Shown here in pieces: positions 21,101 to 29,226 of a stretch of DNA of 64,000 nucleotides. The notes beneath the pieces were generated by a model that was given only the letters and a program-made list of their open reading frames with translations, did not search any database and had not been told where the DNA came from. The position numbers and the translations under genes are program-made. Each line of letters opens with the position of its first letter. Within the stretch, counting starts at the first letter, position 1. Origin of the DNA: an uncultured Clostridia bacterium. GTDB taxonomy: Bacteria > Bacillota > Clostridia > Oscillospirales > Ruminococcaceae. Location of the stretch: contig CANRLH010000003.1 of assembly GCA_947631455.1 (NCBI GenBank), positions 62,001-126,000 on the forward strand. Reading direction: 5' to 3'.

Positions 21101-21693
21101 CTATTGAGGAATATAAAGAGGTATCAAAGCGATATGAGTTTTTGTCGTCACAGCTTAAGGATGTACTTAAGTCAAAGTCAGAGCTTGAAAAGCTTATTGC
21201 CGACCTCACCGAAGAAATGATTGCAATTTTCAAAGAAAGCTTTACGCAGATAAACAATAATTTCAAGGTGATATTCTCTGAGCTTTTCGGCGGCGGAAGC
21301 GGAGAGCTTGTGCTTACTGACCCGGAAAATATTCTTGAATCCGGAATAGAAATAAAGGTTGCACCGCCGGGAAAGGTAATAAAGAACTTACTTAGTCTTT
21401 CAGGCGGAGAGCAAGCGTTTGTAGCCATTGCGATATACTTTTCAATTCTTATGGTCAAGCCGTCTCCGTTTTGTATTCTTGACGAGATCGAGGCCGCTCT
21501 TGACGATGTGAATGTAACAAAGTACGCGCAGTATCTAAGAAGGTTTACCGAACAAACACAGTTTATCCTTATTTCTCACAGACGCGGAACTATGGAGGAG
21601 GCTGACGTTTTGTACGGTGTTACGATGCAGGAAAAGGGCGTTTCAAAGCTTTTGAAGCTTGACGCAGGACAGACGCAGATCGATATGGAATAA
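18130..21693 (+). CDS. smc: Chromosome segregation ATPase SMC
   Basis: SMC dimers with ScpA/ScpB fold and segregate newly replicated chromosomes. The 1187-residue protein has the N-terminal Walker A GPNGSGKSNIGDAVRW near residue 32 and a long coiled coil (about 165-490). The hinge (about 510-680) ends in GGSFTGGSSSR. A returning coiled coil (about 690-1010) leads to the C-terminal signature LSGGEQAFVAIAI and Walker B FCILDEIEAALDD. scpA/scpB are not in the window. ftsY follows, as in most Firmicutes. Confidence 0.98.
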   Translation: MYLESLELNGFKSFPDKISLDFDKGLTCVVGPNGSGKSNIGDAVRWVLGEQSSKSLRGSNMQDIIFSGTQTRKAGKFAQVTLNIENSDRALEYDADKVSVSRKLYANGDSEYIINGEQVRLKDVLELFMDTGLGRDGYSIIGQGKIADIVSSKSTERREIFEEAAGISKFRYKKAESERKLSHAQDNILRLNDILAELEARVGPLKTQSEKAKKYLDLRDAKKDLDVSLSVCKLNDLNGKLQGLEDKLLVAESEFEALSRELDEIDESVDEGNLERAKCNEIIDSLREHINSAQREYGELNAKTAVLQNDIDHINSSIVDDTLSLKDIDENENSFKGIYDAKEAELSEIRKQIESLYKRIQSTQEQLEGVESRESEFDKNIQNSSNSINELYIRKSELNFTVTNERSNISEYKRQISEGKKYVRDAEDAQKSIARERAEINAACVSVDEKLSEYQNRISGFTKLYESKKSQLDSKSDELNALRLNIGELKNRSLILRDLENSMEGFAASVKHIIKASSVGRISGIYGSVAQLISVDPKFSIAIETALGAAMQNIVVENEDTAKRCIRHLKEINGGRATFLPLTSIKPRELNDTGFSKAQGFVAVAADLVEYDIKFKNIMLNLMGKIVVAEDLDSATIIAKNSRFAFKIVTLDGQVINAGGSFTGGSSSRSAGILTRKNEIDKLDVQIQSAEDKSKQLILQIESLKAETTKLEFDIDSERELQSEHKSDKVRFEAELNRLSDLAKQYDKRLYEADSQLGSLEQKINKSTWAIADAEEELKKADESIKKAESAAALSQSQLEGFKQRREELSKALSDLKIEAISLEKDEQSVIAAIEQLSEAQRDSNNARVKLELHIIEQKKSIDDKKSEIEAISKKISDNENSVKSAQDEIKAQQSRYMSLEAKASKLRSYQKNKMNDKENVLIELERSKEKKSAVLSDIEKILSSLFEEYELTKSEASALAKPIENISEANRELNSIKNKIRALGAVNVNAIEEYKEVSKRYEFLSSQLKDVLKSKSELEKLIADLTEEMIAIFKESFTQINNNFKVIFSELFGGGSGELVLTDPENILESGIEIKVAPPGKVIKNLLSLSGGEQAFVAIAIYFSILMVKPSPFCILDEIEAALDDVNVTKYAQYLRRFTEQTQFILISHRRGTMEEADVLYGVTMQEKGVSKLLKLDAGQTQIDME

Positions 21694-21703
21694 GGAGGCG
21701 CCT

Positions 21704-22609
21704 ATGGGACTATTTCAGAAGCTGAAGGATAGCTTGAAGAAAACAAAAGATTCGTTTTTAGGGAAAATAGACAGACTGCTCGGTGCGTTTACGAAAATCG
21801 ACGAGGAGCTTTTTGAGGAGCTTGAAGAAACTCTCATTATGTCAGATATAGGCGTAAATACCTCCGTCAGGATATGCGATGAGCTCAGAGAACGCGTAAA
21901 GCTCGGGAAAATTGAAGACCCGTCAATGATCAAGACAATGCTTAAGGAAGTCATTTATGAAATGCTTGGTGAGGAGCAGCAGCTTGACCTATCCACAACA
22001 CCGTCCGTTATACTTGTTATAGGTGTAAACGGCGCGGGCAAAACAACAACAATAGGAAAGCTTTCATACAAGCTTAAAAACGAAGGCAAAAGGGTCTTGG
22101 TCGCGGCGGCAGACACTTTTCGAGCGGCGGCGATAGAGCAGCTTGAGGTATGGACGAAAAGAGCAGGAGTTGACCTTATAAAGCACAAAGAGGGAGGAGA
22201 TCCTGCCGCTGTTGTGTATGACGCTCTTACGGCGGCAAAGGCAAGAGGAGTTGATGTTGTAATCTGCGACACTGCGGGACGCCTTCACAACAAGAAAAAC
22301 CTAATGGATGAGCTTAAGAAGATATCAAAGATTGTTCACGAAAAAGCGGAGGGCTGTGCACTTGAGGTTTTGCTTGCGCTTGACGCAACTACGGGACAGA
22401 ATGCCGTAAATCAGGCAAGCCTTTTTAACGAGGCCGCTGACATAACGGGAATAATTTTAACAAAGCTTGACGGAACCGCGAAAGGCGGGATAGTTATCAC
22501 TATAACAGAAGATTTGAAGATCCCGGTAAAGCTTATTACAACCGGCGAAAAGATTGAAGACATTCAGCCTTTCATCACACACGACTTTGTTGACGCGCTT
22601 TTTGATTAG
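21704..22609 (+). CDS. ftsY: Signal recognition particle receptor FtsY
   Basis: FtsY is the membrane-associated GTPase that receives SRP-ribosome complexes for co-translational insertion. The 301-residue protein begins MGLFQKLKDSLKKTK, an amphipathic basic membrane-targeting helix, and lacks the long acidic A domain of E. coli. The NG domain shows GVNGAGKTTTIGKL (G1), DTAGRLHNKKNLMDEL (G3) and TKLDGTAKGG (G4/G5). The ATG at 21704 follows AAGGAGG; an earlier in-frame start inside smc is rejected. Confidence 0.97.
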   Translation: MGLFQKLKDSLKKTKDSFLGKIDRLLGAFTKIDEELFEELEETLIMSDIGVNTSVRICDELRERVKLGKIEDPSMIKTMLKEVIYEMLGEEQQLDLSTTPSVILVIGVNGAGKTTTIGKLSYKLKNEGKRVLVAAADTFRAAAIEQLEVWTKRAGVDLIKHKEGGDPAAVVYDALTAAKARGVDVVICDTAGRLHNKKNLMDELKKISKIVHEKAEGCALEVLLALDATTGQNAVNQASLFNEAADITGIILTKLDGTAKGGIVITITEDLKIPVKLITTGEKIEDIQPFITHDFVDALFD

Positions 22610-22621
22610 GGAGAGTATTAA

Positions 22622-23200
22622 ATGGAACTTATACTTGCGACCAATAACAAGGGTAAGGTAAGAGAATACAAAGAGATTTTAGAGCCGCTTGGGTTTTGCG
22701 TTACATCTCAGGGCGAAGCGGGAATAAATATAGAGGCAGAGGAAACCGGCAAAACCTTTTCTGAAAACGCCTATATCAAAGCAAAGGCAATTTACGACAT
22801 CAAAAAGACTTACGTTTTGGCAGATGACAGCGGACTTGTCGTAGACGCACTTGACGGCAGACCGGGAGTTTACTCGGCACGGTACGCAGAGCCGGGTAAG
22901 CGGTGCGATAAGATTTTAAGTGAGCTTGAAGGCGTTTCGTTTGAAAAGCGCACAGCCAGATTTTTATGCAGCATATGCCTTATAAAGCCAAACGGTGATG
23001 TTTTATCGGTCGAAGGAAGATGTGAGGGCAGAATAGGCTATGATAAAAAGGGAGAAAACGGCTTTGGTTACGATCCCATTTTTCTGTTCGGAGACAAAAC
23101 GCTTGCCGAGATGACAGATGACGAAAAGAATTCGGTTTCTCATAGGGGAAATGCTGTAAAAGCGCTTATAGCCGCATTAAAAGATAAAGGAGAAGAATAA
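22622..23200 (+). CDS. rdgB: XTP/dITP pyrophosphatase (RdgB/HAM1 family)
   Basis: This enzyme hydrolyses non-canonical purine nucleotides (XTP, dITP) to monophosphates and so cleans the nucleotide pool. The 192-residue protein has the N-terminal ATNNKGKVREYKEIL, the segment SENAYIKAKA, the metal-binding ADDSGLVVDAL with PGVYSARYA, and FGYDPIFL with a C-terminal SHRGNA. The stop codon directly abuts the start of yhbY. Confidence 0.95.
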   Translation: MELILATNNKGKVREYKEILEPLGFCVTSQGEAGINIEAEETGKTFSENAYIKAKAIYDIKKTYVLADDSGLVVDALDGRPGVYSARYAEPGKRCDKILSELEGVSFEKRTARFLCSICLIKPNGDVLSVEGRCEGRIGYDKKGENGFGYDPIFLFGDKTLAEMTDDEKNSVSHRGNAVKALIAALKDKGEE

Positions 23201-23494
23201 ATGTTATCATCAAAGCAAAGAGCATATTTAAAGAGCATAGCAAACTCCATTGACCCCGTATTTCAGATTGGAAAAAGCGGAACGGGAGATGCTTTGATAA
23301 ATCAGATAGAAGACTACCTAAGAGCTCATGAAATAATAAAGGTCAAGGTTCTTGAAAATTCTATTTATACTGCAAAGGAGGCCATGGCGGAGATCTCGCA
23401 AAAGATAAACGCTGAGGCAGTCACTGCAATAGGCTCGGTCTTTATTCTTTATAAAAAGAATTTAAAAGAGCCTAAAATAATACTTCTCAGATGA
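23201..23494 (+). CDS. yhbY: YhbY/CRM-domain ribosome-associated RNA-binding protein
   Basis: This 97-residue single CRM-domain protein binds pre-50S particles in the organisms studied. It has the opening LSSKQRAYLKSIANSI and the GxxG RNA-binding loop in QIGKSGTGD. It overlaps nadD by 4 bases (ATGA), within the rdgB-yhbY-nadD-yqeK-rsfS cluster conserved in Firmicutes. Confidence 0.93.
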   Translation: MLSSKQRAYLKSIANSIDPVFQIGKSGTGDALINQIEDYLRAHEIIKVKVLENSIYTAKEAMAEISQKINAEAVTAIGSVFILYKKNLKEPKIILLR

Positions 23495-24099
23495 AGAAGA
23501 TAGGAATTTTCGGCGGAACATTTAACCCGTTTCACAAGGGACACAGAAGGTGTATTGAGGAGATAGACAAGAGTCTGTGTTTTGATAAGATACTCGTGAT
23601 TCCCGATAAACTTCCACCGCACAAACTGTCTTATGACCTTGCAGGAGATACACACAGGCTTAATATGTGCAGGCTTGGAACTTTGGGACTTAAAAAGGTG
23701 ACAGTGAGCGATATTGAAATAAAGAAAACCGGAAAAAGCTATTCTGTCAATACTTTAAGAGAGCTTGTAAAGCTTTATCCACAGGATTCATATCGTTTGT
23801 ACTTTATAATGGGAAGCGATATGCTTTTGTGTTTTAAAAAGTGGTATAAGTACAAAGATATACTTTCTCTTTGTTCGCTTGTCTGCATTTCAAGGAGCAG
23901 TCAGGACACACAAAAGCTCAGCGCCTGTGCTTCAGAGCTTACCGATGAGGGCGGCGATATATTTATAGTTAATGCCGAACCCTTTGAGGCTTCTTCCACT
24001 GAAATAAGGGAACTTATAAAGAGCGGTAAAGATTTGTCTTGCTTTTTGGATGATTTAGTAGTAAAATATATTTCGGAGAATAACGTATACAATGATTGA
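23491..24099 (+). CDS. nadD: Nicotinate-nucleotide adenylyltransferase
   Basis: NadD adenylylates nicotinate mononucleotide to deamido-NAD in NAD synthesis. The 202-residue protein has the nucleotidyltransferase motif GGTFNPFHKGHRR (about residues 8-20), FIMGSDMLLCFKKW and the C-terminal ASSTEIRELI. It overlaps both neighbours by a few bases, so translation is probably coupled. Confidence 0.95.
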   Translation: MKKIGIFGGTFNPFHKGHRRCIEEIDKSLCFDKILVIPDKLPPHKLSYDLAGDTHRLNMCRLGTLGLKKVTVSDIEIKKTGKSYSVNTLRELVKLYPQDSYRLYFIMGSDMLLCFKKWYKYKDILSLCSLVCISRSSQDTQKLSACASELTDEGGDIFIVNAEPFEASSTEIRELIKSGKDLSCFLDDLVVKYISENNVYND

Positions 24100-24676
24100 C
24101 AAAAGTAAGTTTTCACAATACAAAAAATATTTAAAGGACAACCTTTCGCAAAAAAGGTATAAGCATTCGCTGAATGTTGCAAATGCGGCGGTGCGCCTTG
24201 CGAAAAGAAACGATGTTGATACTGACCGGGCTTATGCGGCAGGACTTCTGCACGATGTGTGCAAGGAGCTGAGCGGGGTTGAGCAACTTGAGCTTATCAA
24301 GCAAACAGAGTTTGAGGTGGATCAGACGGAGCTGAGAACGCCCAGTATGTATCATGCAATTGCGGGAAGTGTATTTGTAAGACAGCATTTTGGCATTGAT
24401 GATGAAGAAATAATACGCGCTATCAGATTTCATACTGTGGCGTCGGATAAAATGTCTAAGCTTGAGCAGATAGTGTATCTTGCGGATCTTATCTCAGCCG
24501 ACCGTGAGTATGATGGAGTTGAAAAAATGCGTCGGCTGTGCCTGAAAAGCCTTAGCAGGGGAATGCTTGAGGCACTTAGTTTTCAGATAGTTTCAAATAC
24601 GCAAAAGGGAAATTTTCTTATAGCTTCAACAGTACGGGCATATAACGAATATGTGCTGAAAGAGAGGTTTCAATGA
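24092..24676 (+). CDS. yqeK: HD-domain hydrolase YqeK (Ap4A hydrolase type)
   Basis: Bacillus-type YqeK proteins hydrolyse diadenosine tetraphosphate symmetrically. The 194-residue protein has the HD metal-binding elements: RYKHSLNVA, the central GLLHDVCKEL and a later HTV segment. It sits between nadD and rsfS, the usual Firmicutes place. Confidence 0.9.
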   Translation: MIDKSKFSQYKKYLKDNLSQKRYKHSLNVANAAVRLAKRNDVDTDRAYAAGLLHDVCKELSGVEQLELIKQTEFEVDQTELRTPSMYHAIAGSVFVRQHFGIDDEEIIRAIRFHTVASDKMSKLEQIVYLADLISADREYDGVEKMRRLCLKSLSRGMLEALSFQIVSNTQKGNFLIASTVRAYNEYVLKERFQ

Positions 24677-25029
24677 ACACAAGCAGTAAAATAAAAACGA
24701 TAGTAAAAGCGATTGATTCAAAAAGGGGAGAGGACATAAAGGCGATAAGGATATCCGATCTCACAATAATATCCGATTATTTCATTATTGCGAACGGCAA
24801 TTCGTCAACTCAGGTAAAGGCAATCGCAGACGAGGTTGAATTTAAAATGAAAGAGGCGGGGGTTTCTCCGATAAGAATAGAGGGCTATCAGAGCGCAAAC
24901 TGGATAGTCCTTGACTATTCGGATGTTGTCGTTCATATTTTTTATAAAGAAACCAGAGCATTTTACAATCTTGAGAGATTGTGGAATGACGGTGAAACGA
25001 TCGACATAGACTCTTTGACGCAAGACTGA
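24673..25029 (+). CDS. rsfS: Ribosome silencing factor RsfS
   Basis: RsfS binds L14 on the 50S subunit and blocks subunit joining in slow growth. The 118-residue protein shows the family segments LTIISDYFIIANGNSSTQV and GYQSANWIVLDYSDVVVHIF. It overlaps yqeK by 4 bases, and leuS follows after 19 bases. Confidence 0.95.
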   Translation: MNTSSKIKTIVKAIDSKRGEDIKAIRISDLTIISDYFIIANGNSSTQVKAIADEVEFKMKEAGVSPIRIEGYQSANWIVLDYSDVVVHIFYKETRAFYNLERLWNDGETIDIDSLTQD

Positions 25030-25048
25030 TGAAAGGATTGATTTTTTT

Positions 25049-27454
25049 ATGAAGTATGATTTTTCCTCTGTGGAAAAGAAGTGGCAGAAAATATGGGACG
25101 AGCAAAAAACCTTTCGTGCCGAGGACGATCACACAAAGCCAAAGTTTTACGGACTCGTAGAGTTTCCGTATCCGTCGGGTCACGGAATGCACGTAGGACA
25201 TATAAAGGCTTATTCCGGCCTTGAGGTGATATGCAGGAAAAGGCGTATGCAGGGGTATAACGTCCTTTTCCCGATAGGCTTTGACGCTTACGGTCTTCCG
25301 ACGGAAAACTCAGCGATCAAGTTTGGCGTTCACCCAAGACAGATAACAGATGAAAATATCGTTAAATTTACAAACCAGTTAAAGAGTGTCGGCTTTTCTT
25401 TCGATTGGTCAAGAGTAGTAGATACTACTGACGAAGACTATTACAAATGGACTCAGTGGATCTTCCTTAAAATGTTTGAAAACGGACTTGTTTTCAGGGA
25501 CAAAACGATGGTAAATTACTGCCCGAGCTGCAAGGTAGTGCTTTCTAATGAAGACTCTCAGGGCGGAAAGTGTGATATATGCCACAGTGACATAATCCAG
25601 AAGACCAAGGAAGTGTGGTATTTAAGAATCACAGAATATGCGGATAAGCTTCTTCAGGGCTTAAAAGAGGTTGACTATCTGCCAAATATAAAGCTTCAGC
25701 AGGAAAACTGGATCGGAAAATCAACGGGTGCTTTCGTTGATTTCAGGATAAAGGAATATGATGAAAGCCTTAAAATTTACACCACACGACCGGACACTCT
25801 TTACGGTGTTACATTCATGGTAATAGCGCCTGAGCATCCTATTATTCAGAACCACCGTGACGGCATTTCAAATATTGACGCCCTTGACGAGTATAAATCG
25901 GAGTGCGCAAAAAAGAGCGAATTTGAAAGAACACAGCTTGTAAAGGATAAGACCGGTGTGAAGATCGAAGGGCTTACAGCGATAAACCCTGTCACCGGAA
26001 AGGAGATACCCATTTACATATCCGACTATGTAATGATGGGTTACGGAACGGGAGCTATAATGGCGGTTCCCGCGCACGATACAAGAGACTATGAATTTGC
26101 AAAGAAATTCGGCATTGATATTATCGAGGTTATAAAGGGCGGAGATATCTCAAAGGAGGCCTATACAGGCGACGGTGAAATGATAAACTCCGGTGAACTT
26201 AACGGAATCACCAATAAAAAGGACGCTATAGCAAAAATGCTCAACATTTTAGAGCGTCTCGGCTGTGGGGAGAAGGGCGTACAGTATAAGATGAAGGACT
26301 GGGCGTTTAACCGTCAGAGATACTGGGGAGAGCCTATTCCGATCATACACTGCCCCAATTGTGGAATGGTAGCGGTACCTTACGACCAGCTTCCGCTTAA
26401 GCTTCCTGAGGTAAAGGACTTTAAACCGGGAACAGACGGAGAAAGTCCTCTTGCCAAAATAGACGATTTTGTGAATTGCAAATGTCCTAAGTGCGGCGGT
26501 AACGCAAAAAGAGAAACTGATACCATGCCTCAGTGGGCGGGATCTTCGTGGTATTTTTTGCGCTACTGCGATCCGCATAACAACAGCGAGTTTGCATCTA
26601 AAGAAGCGCTTGAATACTGGATGCCGGTAGACTGGTACAACGGTGGTATGGAGCACGTTACCAGGCATATGATCTATTCTCGTTTTTGGCATAAATTCCT
26701 TTATGATCTCGGGCTTGTGCCGACCGCAGAGCCATATGCAAAAAGAACCGCACAGGGACTTATACTCGGTTCTGACGGTGAAAAGATGAGCAAGTCAAGG
26801 GGAAACGTAGTTGATCCTAACGACGTTGTTTTAGAATACGGCGCGGATGTTTTGAGATTGTATGTTCTGTTTATGGGTGACTATGAAAAGGCAGCTCCGT
26901 GGCAGGAGCAGTCGATCAAGGGCTGTAAGAAGTTTCTTGACAGGGTATGGGCTTTGCAGGATATGGTTGTTGACGGCAATGAGTATTCAGACGACTTAAA
27001 GAGCAGCATTCACAAGACCATCAAGAAAGTGTCAAATGATATTGAAAATCTTAAGTTTAACACTGCAATTGCCGCATTGATGACGCTTATAAACGAGATA
27101 TACGCTAAAAAGAGCATAACAAAGGGCGAACTTAAGACATTCATCACGCTTTTAAATCCGTTTGCTCCGCATATGACTGAAGAGATAAACGAGCTTATGG
27201 GATATGACGTACCGTTAAGCAGCACCGAGTGGGTCTCATATGACGAGGCAATGTGCGTCGACGATACTATTGAGATAGTAGCGCAGATAAACGGAAAGGT
27301 AAAATGCAAGGCTGTCATTTCAAAGGACGCGCCGAACGACGAGGTTATCTCGCTTGTAAAGAGCGATGAAAAGATAATAGAGGCCACTCAGGGCAAAAGC
27401 ATCGTAAAAGAGATATATGTTCCGGGAAAGCTTGTAAATCTTGTTGTAAAATGA
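25049..27454 (+). CDS. leuS: Leucyl-tRNA synthetase
   Basis: This 801-residue class I synthetase charges tRNA-Leu. The HIGH-type motif is in PYPSGHGMHVGH (about residues 46-57) and the KMSKS motif in GEKMSKSRGN (about 573-582). The CP1 editing domain lies between, with TTRPDTLYGVTF and a conserved T-rich editing site, plus a zinc-binding cysteine cluster (CPSC, CDIC). Length is normal. No T-box leader is seen in the 19 bases upstream, so expression is from the preceding operon. Confidence 0.97.
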   Translation: MKYDFSSVEKKWQKIWDEQKTFRAEDDHTKPKFYGLVEFPYPSGHGMHVGHIKAYSGLEVICRKRRMQGYNVLFPIGFDAYGLPTENSAIKFGVHPRQITDENIVKFTNQLKSVGFSFDWSRVVDTTDEDYYKWTQWIFLKMFENGLVFRDKTMVNYCPSCKVVLSNEDSQGGKCDICHSDIIQKTKEVWYLRITEYADKLLQGLKEVDYLPNIKLQQENWIGKSTGAFVDFRIKEYDESLKIYTTRPDTLYGVTFMVIAPEHPIIQNHRDGISNIDALDEYKSECAKKSEFERTQLVKDKTGVKIEGLTAINPVTGKEIPIYISDYVMMGYGTGAIMAVPAHDTRDYEFAKKFGIDIIEVIKGGDISKEAYTGDGEMINSGELNGITNKKDAIAKMLNILERLGCGEKGVQYKMKDWAFNRQRYWGEPIPIIHCPNCGMVAVPYDQLPLKLPEVKDFKPGTDGESPLAKIDDFVNCKCPKCGGNAKRETDTMPQWAGSSWYFLRYCDPHNNSEFASKEALEYWMPVDWYNGGMEHVTRHMIYSRFWHKFLYDLGLVPTAEPYAKRTAQGLILGSDGEKMSKSRGNVVDPNDVVLEYGADVLRLYVLFMGDYEKAAPWQEQSIKGCKKFLDRVWALQDMVVDGNEYSDDLKSSIHKTIKKVSNDIENLKFNTAIAALMTLINEIYAKKSITKGELKTFITLLNPFAPHMTEEINELMGYDVPLSSTEWVSYDEAMCVDDTIEIVAQINGKVKCKAVISKDAPNDEVISLVKSDEKIIEATQGKSIVKEIYVPGKLVNLVVK

Positions 27455-27497
27455 TTTAGTGTCAGCGTTTTAGCAGGAAAATAATTTGCAAAAATTC

Positions 27498-27526
27498 TTG
27501 ACATTGTTTGTTTTCTGTTGTATAAT
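27498..27526 (+). promoter_or_regulatory. Promoter of rpsU
   Basis: TTGACA (27498-27503) and TATAAT (27521-27526) have perfect 17-base spacing. The start codon of rpsU is 160 bases further on, leaving a long leader. Confidence 0.85.
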
Positions 27527-27541
27527 AAAGTGTAAACTTTT

Positions 27542-27660
27542 AAGATTTATAGCTTTTGTGAAAATGCAGAGGAACGGTCAGACTGCTCTAACATGGGGGA
27601 TTCCCCAGCCTTCACTATTCACTCTATGCAAAAGCCCTATATCTTTAAAGTCCTCTGTTA
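27542..27660 (+). promoter_or_regulatory. Structured leader RNA upstream of rpsU (candidate autoregulatory element)
   Basis: The transcript begins near 27533, and a long-range stem can form. AAGA (27542-27545), TATAG (27548-27552) and CTTTTG (27553-27558) pair with CAAAAG (27629-27634), CTATA (27637-27641) and TCTT (27642-27645). Inside it is a G-C hairpin, TGGGG (27594-27598) with CCCCA (27603-27607). In addition CAGAGGA (27567-27573) is complementary to TCCTCTG (27651-27657), which lies outside the main stem, so the two pairings cross as a pseudoknot or exclude each other as a switch. The element is followed by the rpsU ribosome binding site. No known RNA family is claimed. Confidence 0.45.
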
Positions 27661-27687
27661 TAGGTGACAAAGGGAGGGAATTTAACT

Positions 27688-27861
27688 ATGGCAGAAATTC
27701 GTGTCGGAAAAAACGAAACTCTCGATACTGCTCTTAAAAGATTTAAGAGAAGCTGTGCTAAGGACGGCGTTATCGCAGAGGTTCGTAAAAGAGAGCATTA
27801 CGAAAAGCCTTCCGTAAGACGTAAGAAAAAGTCTGAGGCTGCCCGCAAGAGAAAGTATTGA
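27688..27861 (+). CDS. rpsU: Ribosomal protein S21
   Basis: This 57-residue basic 30S protein begins [19 protein letters not shown] and ends in a run of Lys/Arg. The ATG at 27688 follows AGGGAGGG. It is monocistronic here: a long structured leader lies upstream and a terminator directly downstream. Confidence 0.96.
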   Translation: MAEIRVGKNETLDTALKRFKRSCAKDGVIAEVRKREHYEKPSVRRKKKSEAARKRKY

Positions 27862-27868
27862 TCAATTA

Positions 27869-27901
27869 AGACAGGTGTCAATAAATTGGCGCCTGTCTTT
27901 T
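27869..27901 (+). terminator. Terminator of rpsU
   Basis: AGACAGG (27869-27875) pairs with CCTGTCT (27892-27898), extended by two more pairs, followed by a short T run. Confidence 0.6.
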
Positions 27902-27946
27902 CATATTCCGCATAAAATAACGCATATAATCTTACGAGGTGAGAAT

Positions 27947-28237
27947 ATGCGTTTTAGTTTCAGCGAATTAAAGGACAAAGAGGTAATTGACAGATCAACG
28001 GGAACAAGAGTCGGTTTTGTTGATGACGTAGTTATGAATTTTGACGGCAGAGGGATCGAATCCATCGTAGTTTATGGCAGACCAAAAGCATTCGGGCTTC
28101 TGGGCAGGGACGATGATCTGATAATCGACTTTTGTGACATCGACCTGATTGGTGAGGACACAATACTTGTTAATCTCACGAATAGTAAATTTTGCATAAA
28201 AGAAAAGAAGTTTGACCTTAAAAATTTGTTGAAATAA
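27947..28237 (+). CDS. YlmC/YmxH family PRC-barrel protein
   Basis: This 96-residue protein is a single PRC-barrel domain (MRFSFSELKDKEVIDRSTG, then GFVDDVVMNFDGRGIESIVV). The YlmC/YmxH family is widespread in spore-forming Firmicutes and sometimes annotated as sporulation protein; the molecular role is not established. The ATG at 27947 follows GAGGTGAG; an earlier in-frame ATG at 27875 lies in the rpsU terminator and is rejected. Confidence 0.85.
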   Translation: MRFSFSELKDKEVIDRSTGTRVGFVDDVVMNFDGRGIESIVVYGRPKAFGLLGRDDDLIIDFCDIDLIGEDTILVNLTNSKFCIKEKKFDLKNLLK

Positions 28238-28252
28238 ACAGTAAGGTTTTAG

Positions 28253-28281
28253 TTGAAAAAAAAGACTGAAAGTGGTATAAT
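28253..28281 (+). promoter_or_regulatory. Promoter of rpsB-tsf
   Basis: TTGAAA (28253-28258) and TATAAT (28276-28281) with 17-base spacing, followed by a roughly 100-base leader. Confidence 0.75.
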
Positions 28282-28297
28282 ATTTAAGCAATTCGCA

Positions 28298-28356
28298 CGC
28301 ATTTCTTTTGCGTATGGTTCCCGTGTTTACGGGTAGTACACAAGCTAAGAAATGCG
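28298..28356 (+). promoter_or_regulatory. Stem-loop leader upstream of rpsB (candidate S2-responsive element)
   Basis: CGCATTTCTT (28298-28307) pairs perfectly with AAGAAATGCG (28347-28356), closing a 39-base internal region that holds the small hairpin CCCG-TGTTTA-CGGG near 28319-28333. The helix ends just before the purine-rich ribosome binding region of rpsB. S2 leaders exist in several bacteria; equating this with any of them is inference. Confidence 0.5.
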
Positions 28357-28387
28357 GAGGAAAATAAACCAACAGGAGGAACTACAA

Positions 28388-29188
28388 ATGTCAGTAGTAT
28401 CAATGAAACAGCTTCTTGAAGCAGGTGTACACTTCGGACACCAGACAAGAAGATGGAATCCGAAAATGGCTCCGTACATTTTCACAGAAAGAAACGGTAT
28501 TTACATCATCGACCTTCAGAAGACGGTGAAGAAGCTTGAGGAATCTTATATGTTCATCAGAGACGTATCTGCTGAGGGCAAGGAAGTTTTGTTTGTAGGT
28601 ACCAAAAAGCAGGCAGCCGACAGCGTTAAGGAAGAGGCTTTAAGAGCTGATGCTCATTTTGTAAATGCAAGATGGCTCGGCGGTATGATGACTAACTTCA
28701 AGACGATCAAGCAGAGAATAAAAAGACTTGAACAGCTTCACACAATGGCTGAGGACGGAACCTTTGATCTTCTTCCGAAGAAGGAGGTTACAAAGCTCAA
28801 TCTTGAAATTGAAAAGCTTGAGAAATTCCTCGGCGGAATCAAGAATATGAAGGATCTCCCGGGGGCTCTGTTCATTGTTGACCCGAGGAAGGAAAAGATT
28901 GCCGTATCAGAGGCAAGAAAGCTGGGGATCCCGGTAGTAGCTATCGTTGATACAAACTGTGATCCCGATGAGGTCGATTACGTTATCCCGGGTAATGACG
29001 ATGCTATCCGTGCAGTAAAGCTCATAGCAGGAGCTATGGCTGATGCTATTATTGAGGGCAGACAGGGAGAAGCCGGCGTTGCTGAGGCTCAGATGGAAGC
29101 GGCAGAATCTGCTGAAACAGATACTTCTGAAGAGCAGCCTGAAACAGCTCAGGAAGTTTTGGCAGAGGAGTCAGCAAGCGCAGAATAA
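28388..29188 (+). CDS. rpsB: Ribosomal protein S2
   Basis: This 266-residue 30S protein begins [20 protein letters not shown] and has [12 protein letters not shown] and the conserved [21 protein letters not shown] Glu/Ala-rich tail of about 40 residues extends the C-terminus (from [13 protein letters not shown]). The ATG at 28388 follows AGGAGGA. It is co-transcribed with tsf. Confidence 0.97.
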   Translation: MSVVSMKQLLEAGVHFGHQTRRWNPKMAPYIFTERNGIYIIDLQKTVKKLEESYMFIRDVSAEGKEVLFVGTKKQAADSVKEEALRADAHFVNARWLGGMMTNFKTIKQRIKRLEQLHTMAEDGTFDLLPKKEVTKLNLEIEKLEKFLGGIKNMKDLPGALFIVDPRKEKIAVSEARKLGIPVVAIVDTNCDPDEVDYVIPGNDDAIRAVKLIAGAMADAIIEGRQGEAGVAEAQMEAAESAETDTSEEQPETAQEVLAEESASAE

Positions 29189-29226
29189 ATATAAGCACAT
29201 ATACTTTACTTTGGAGGAATATAAAA

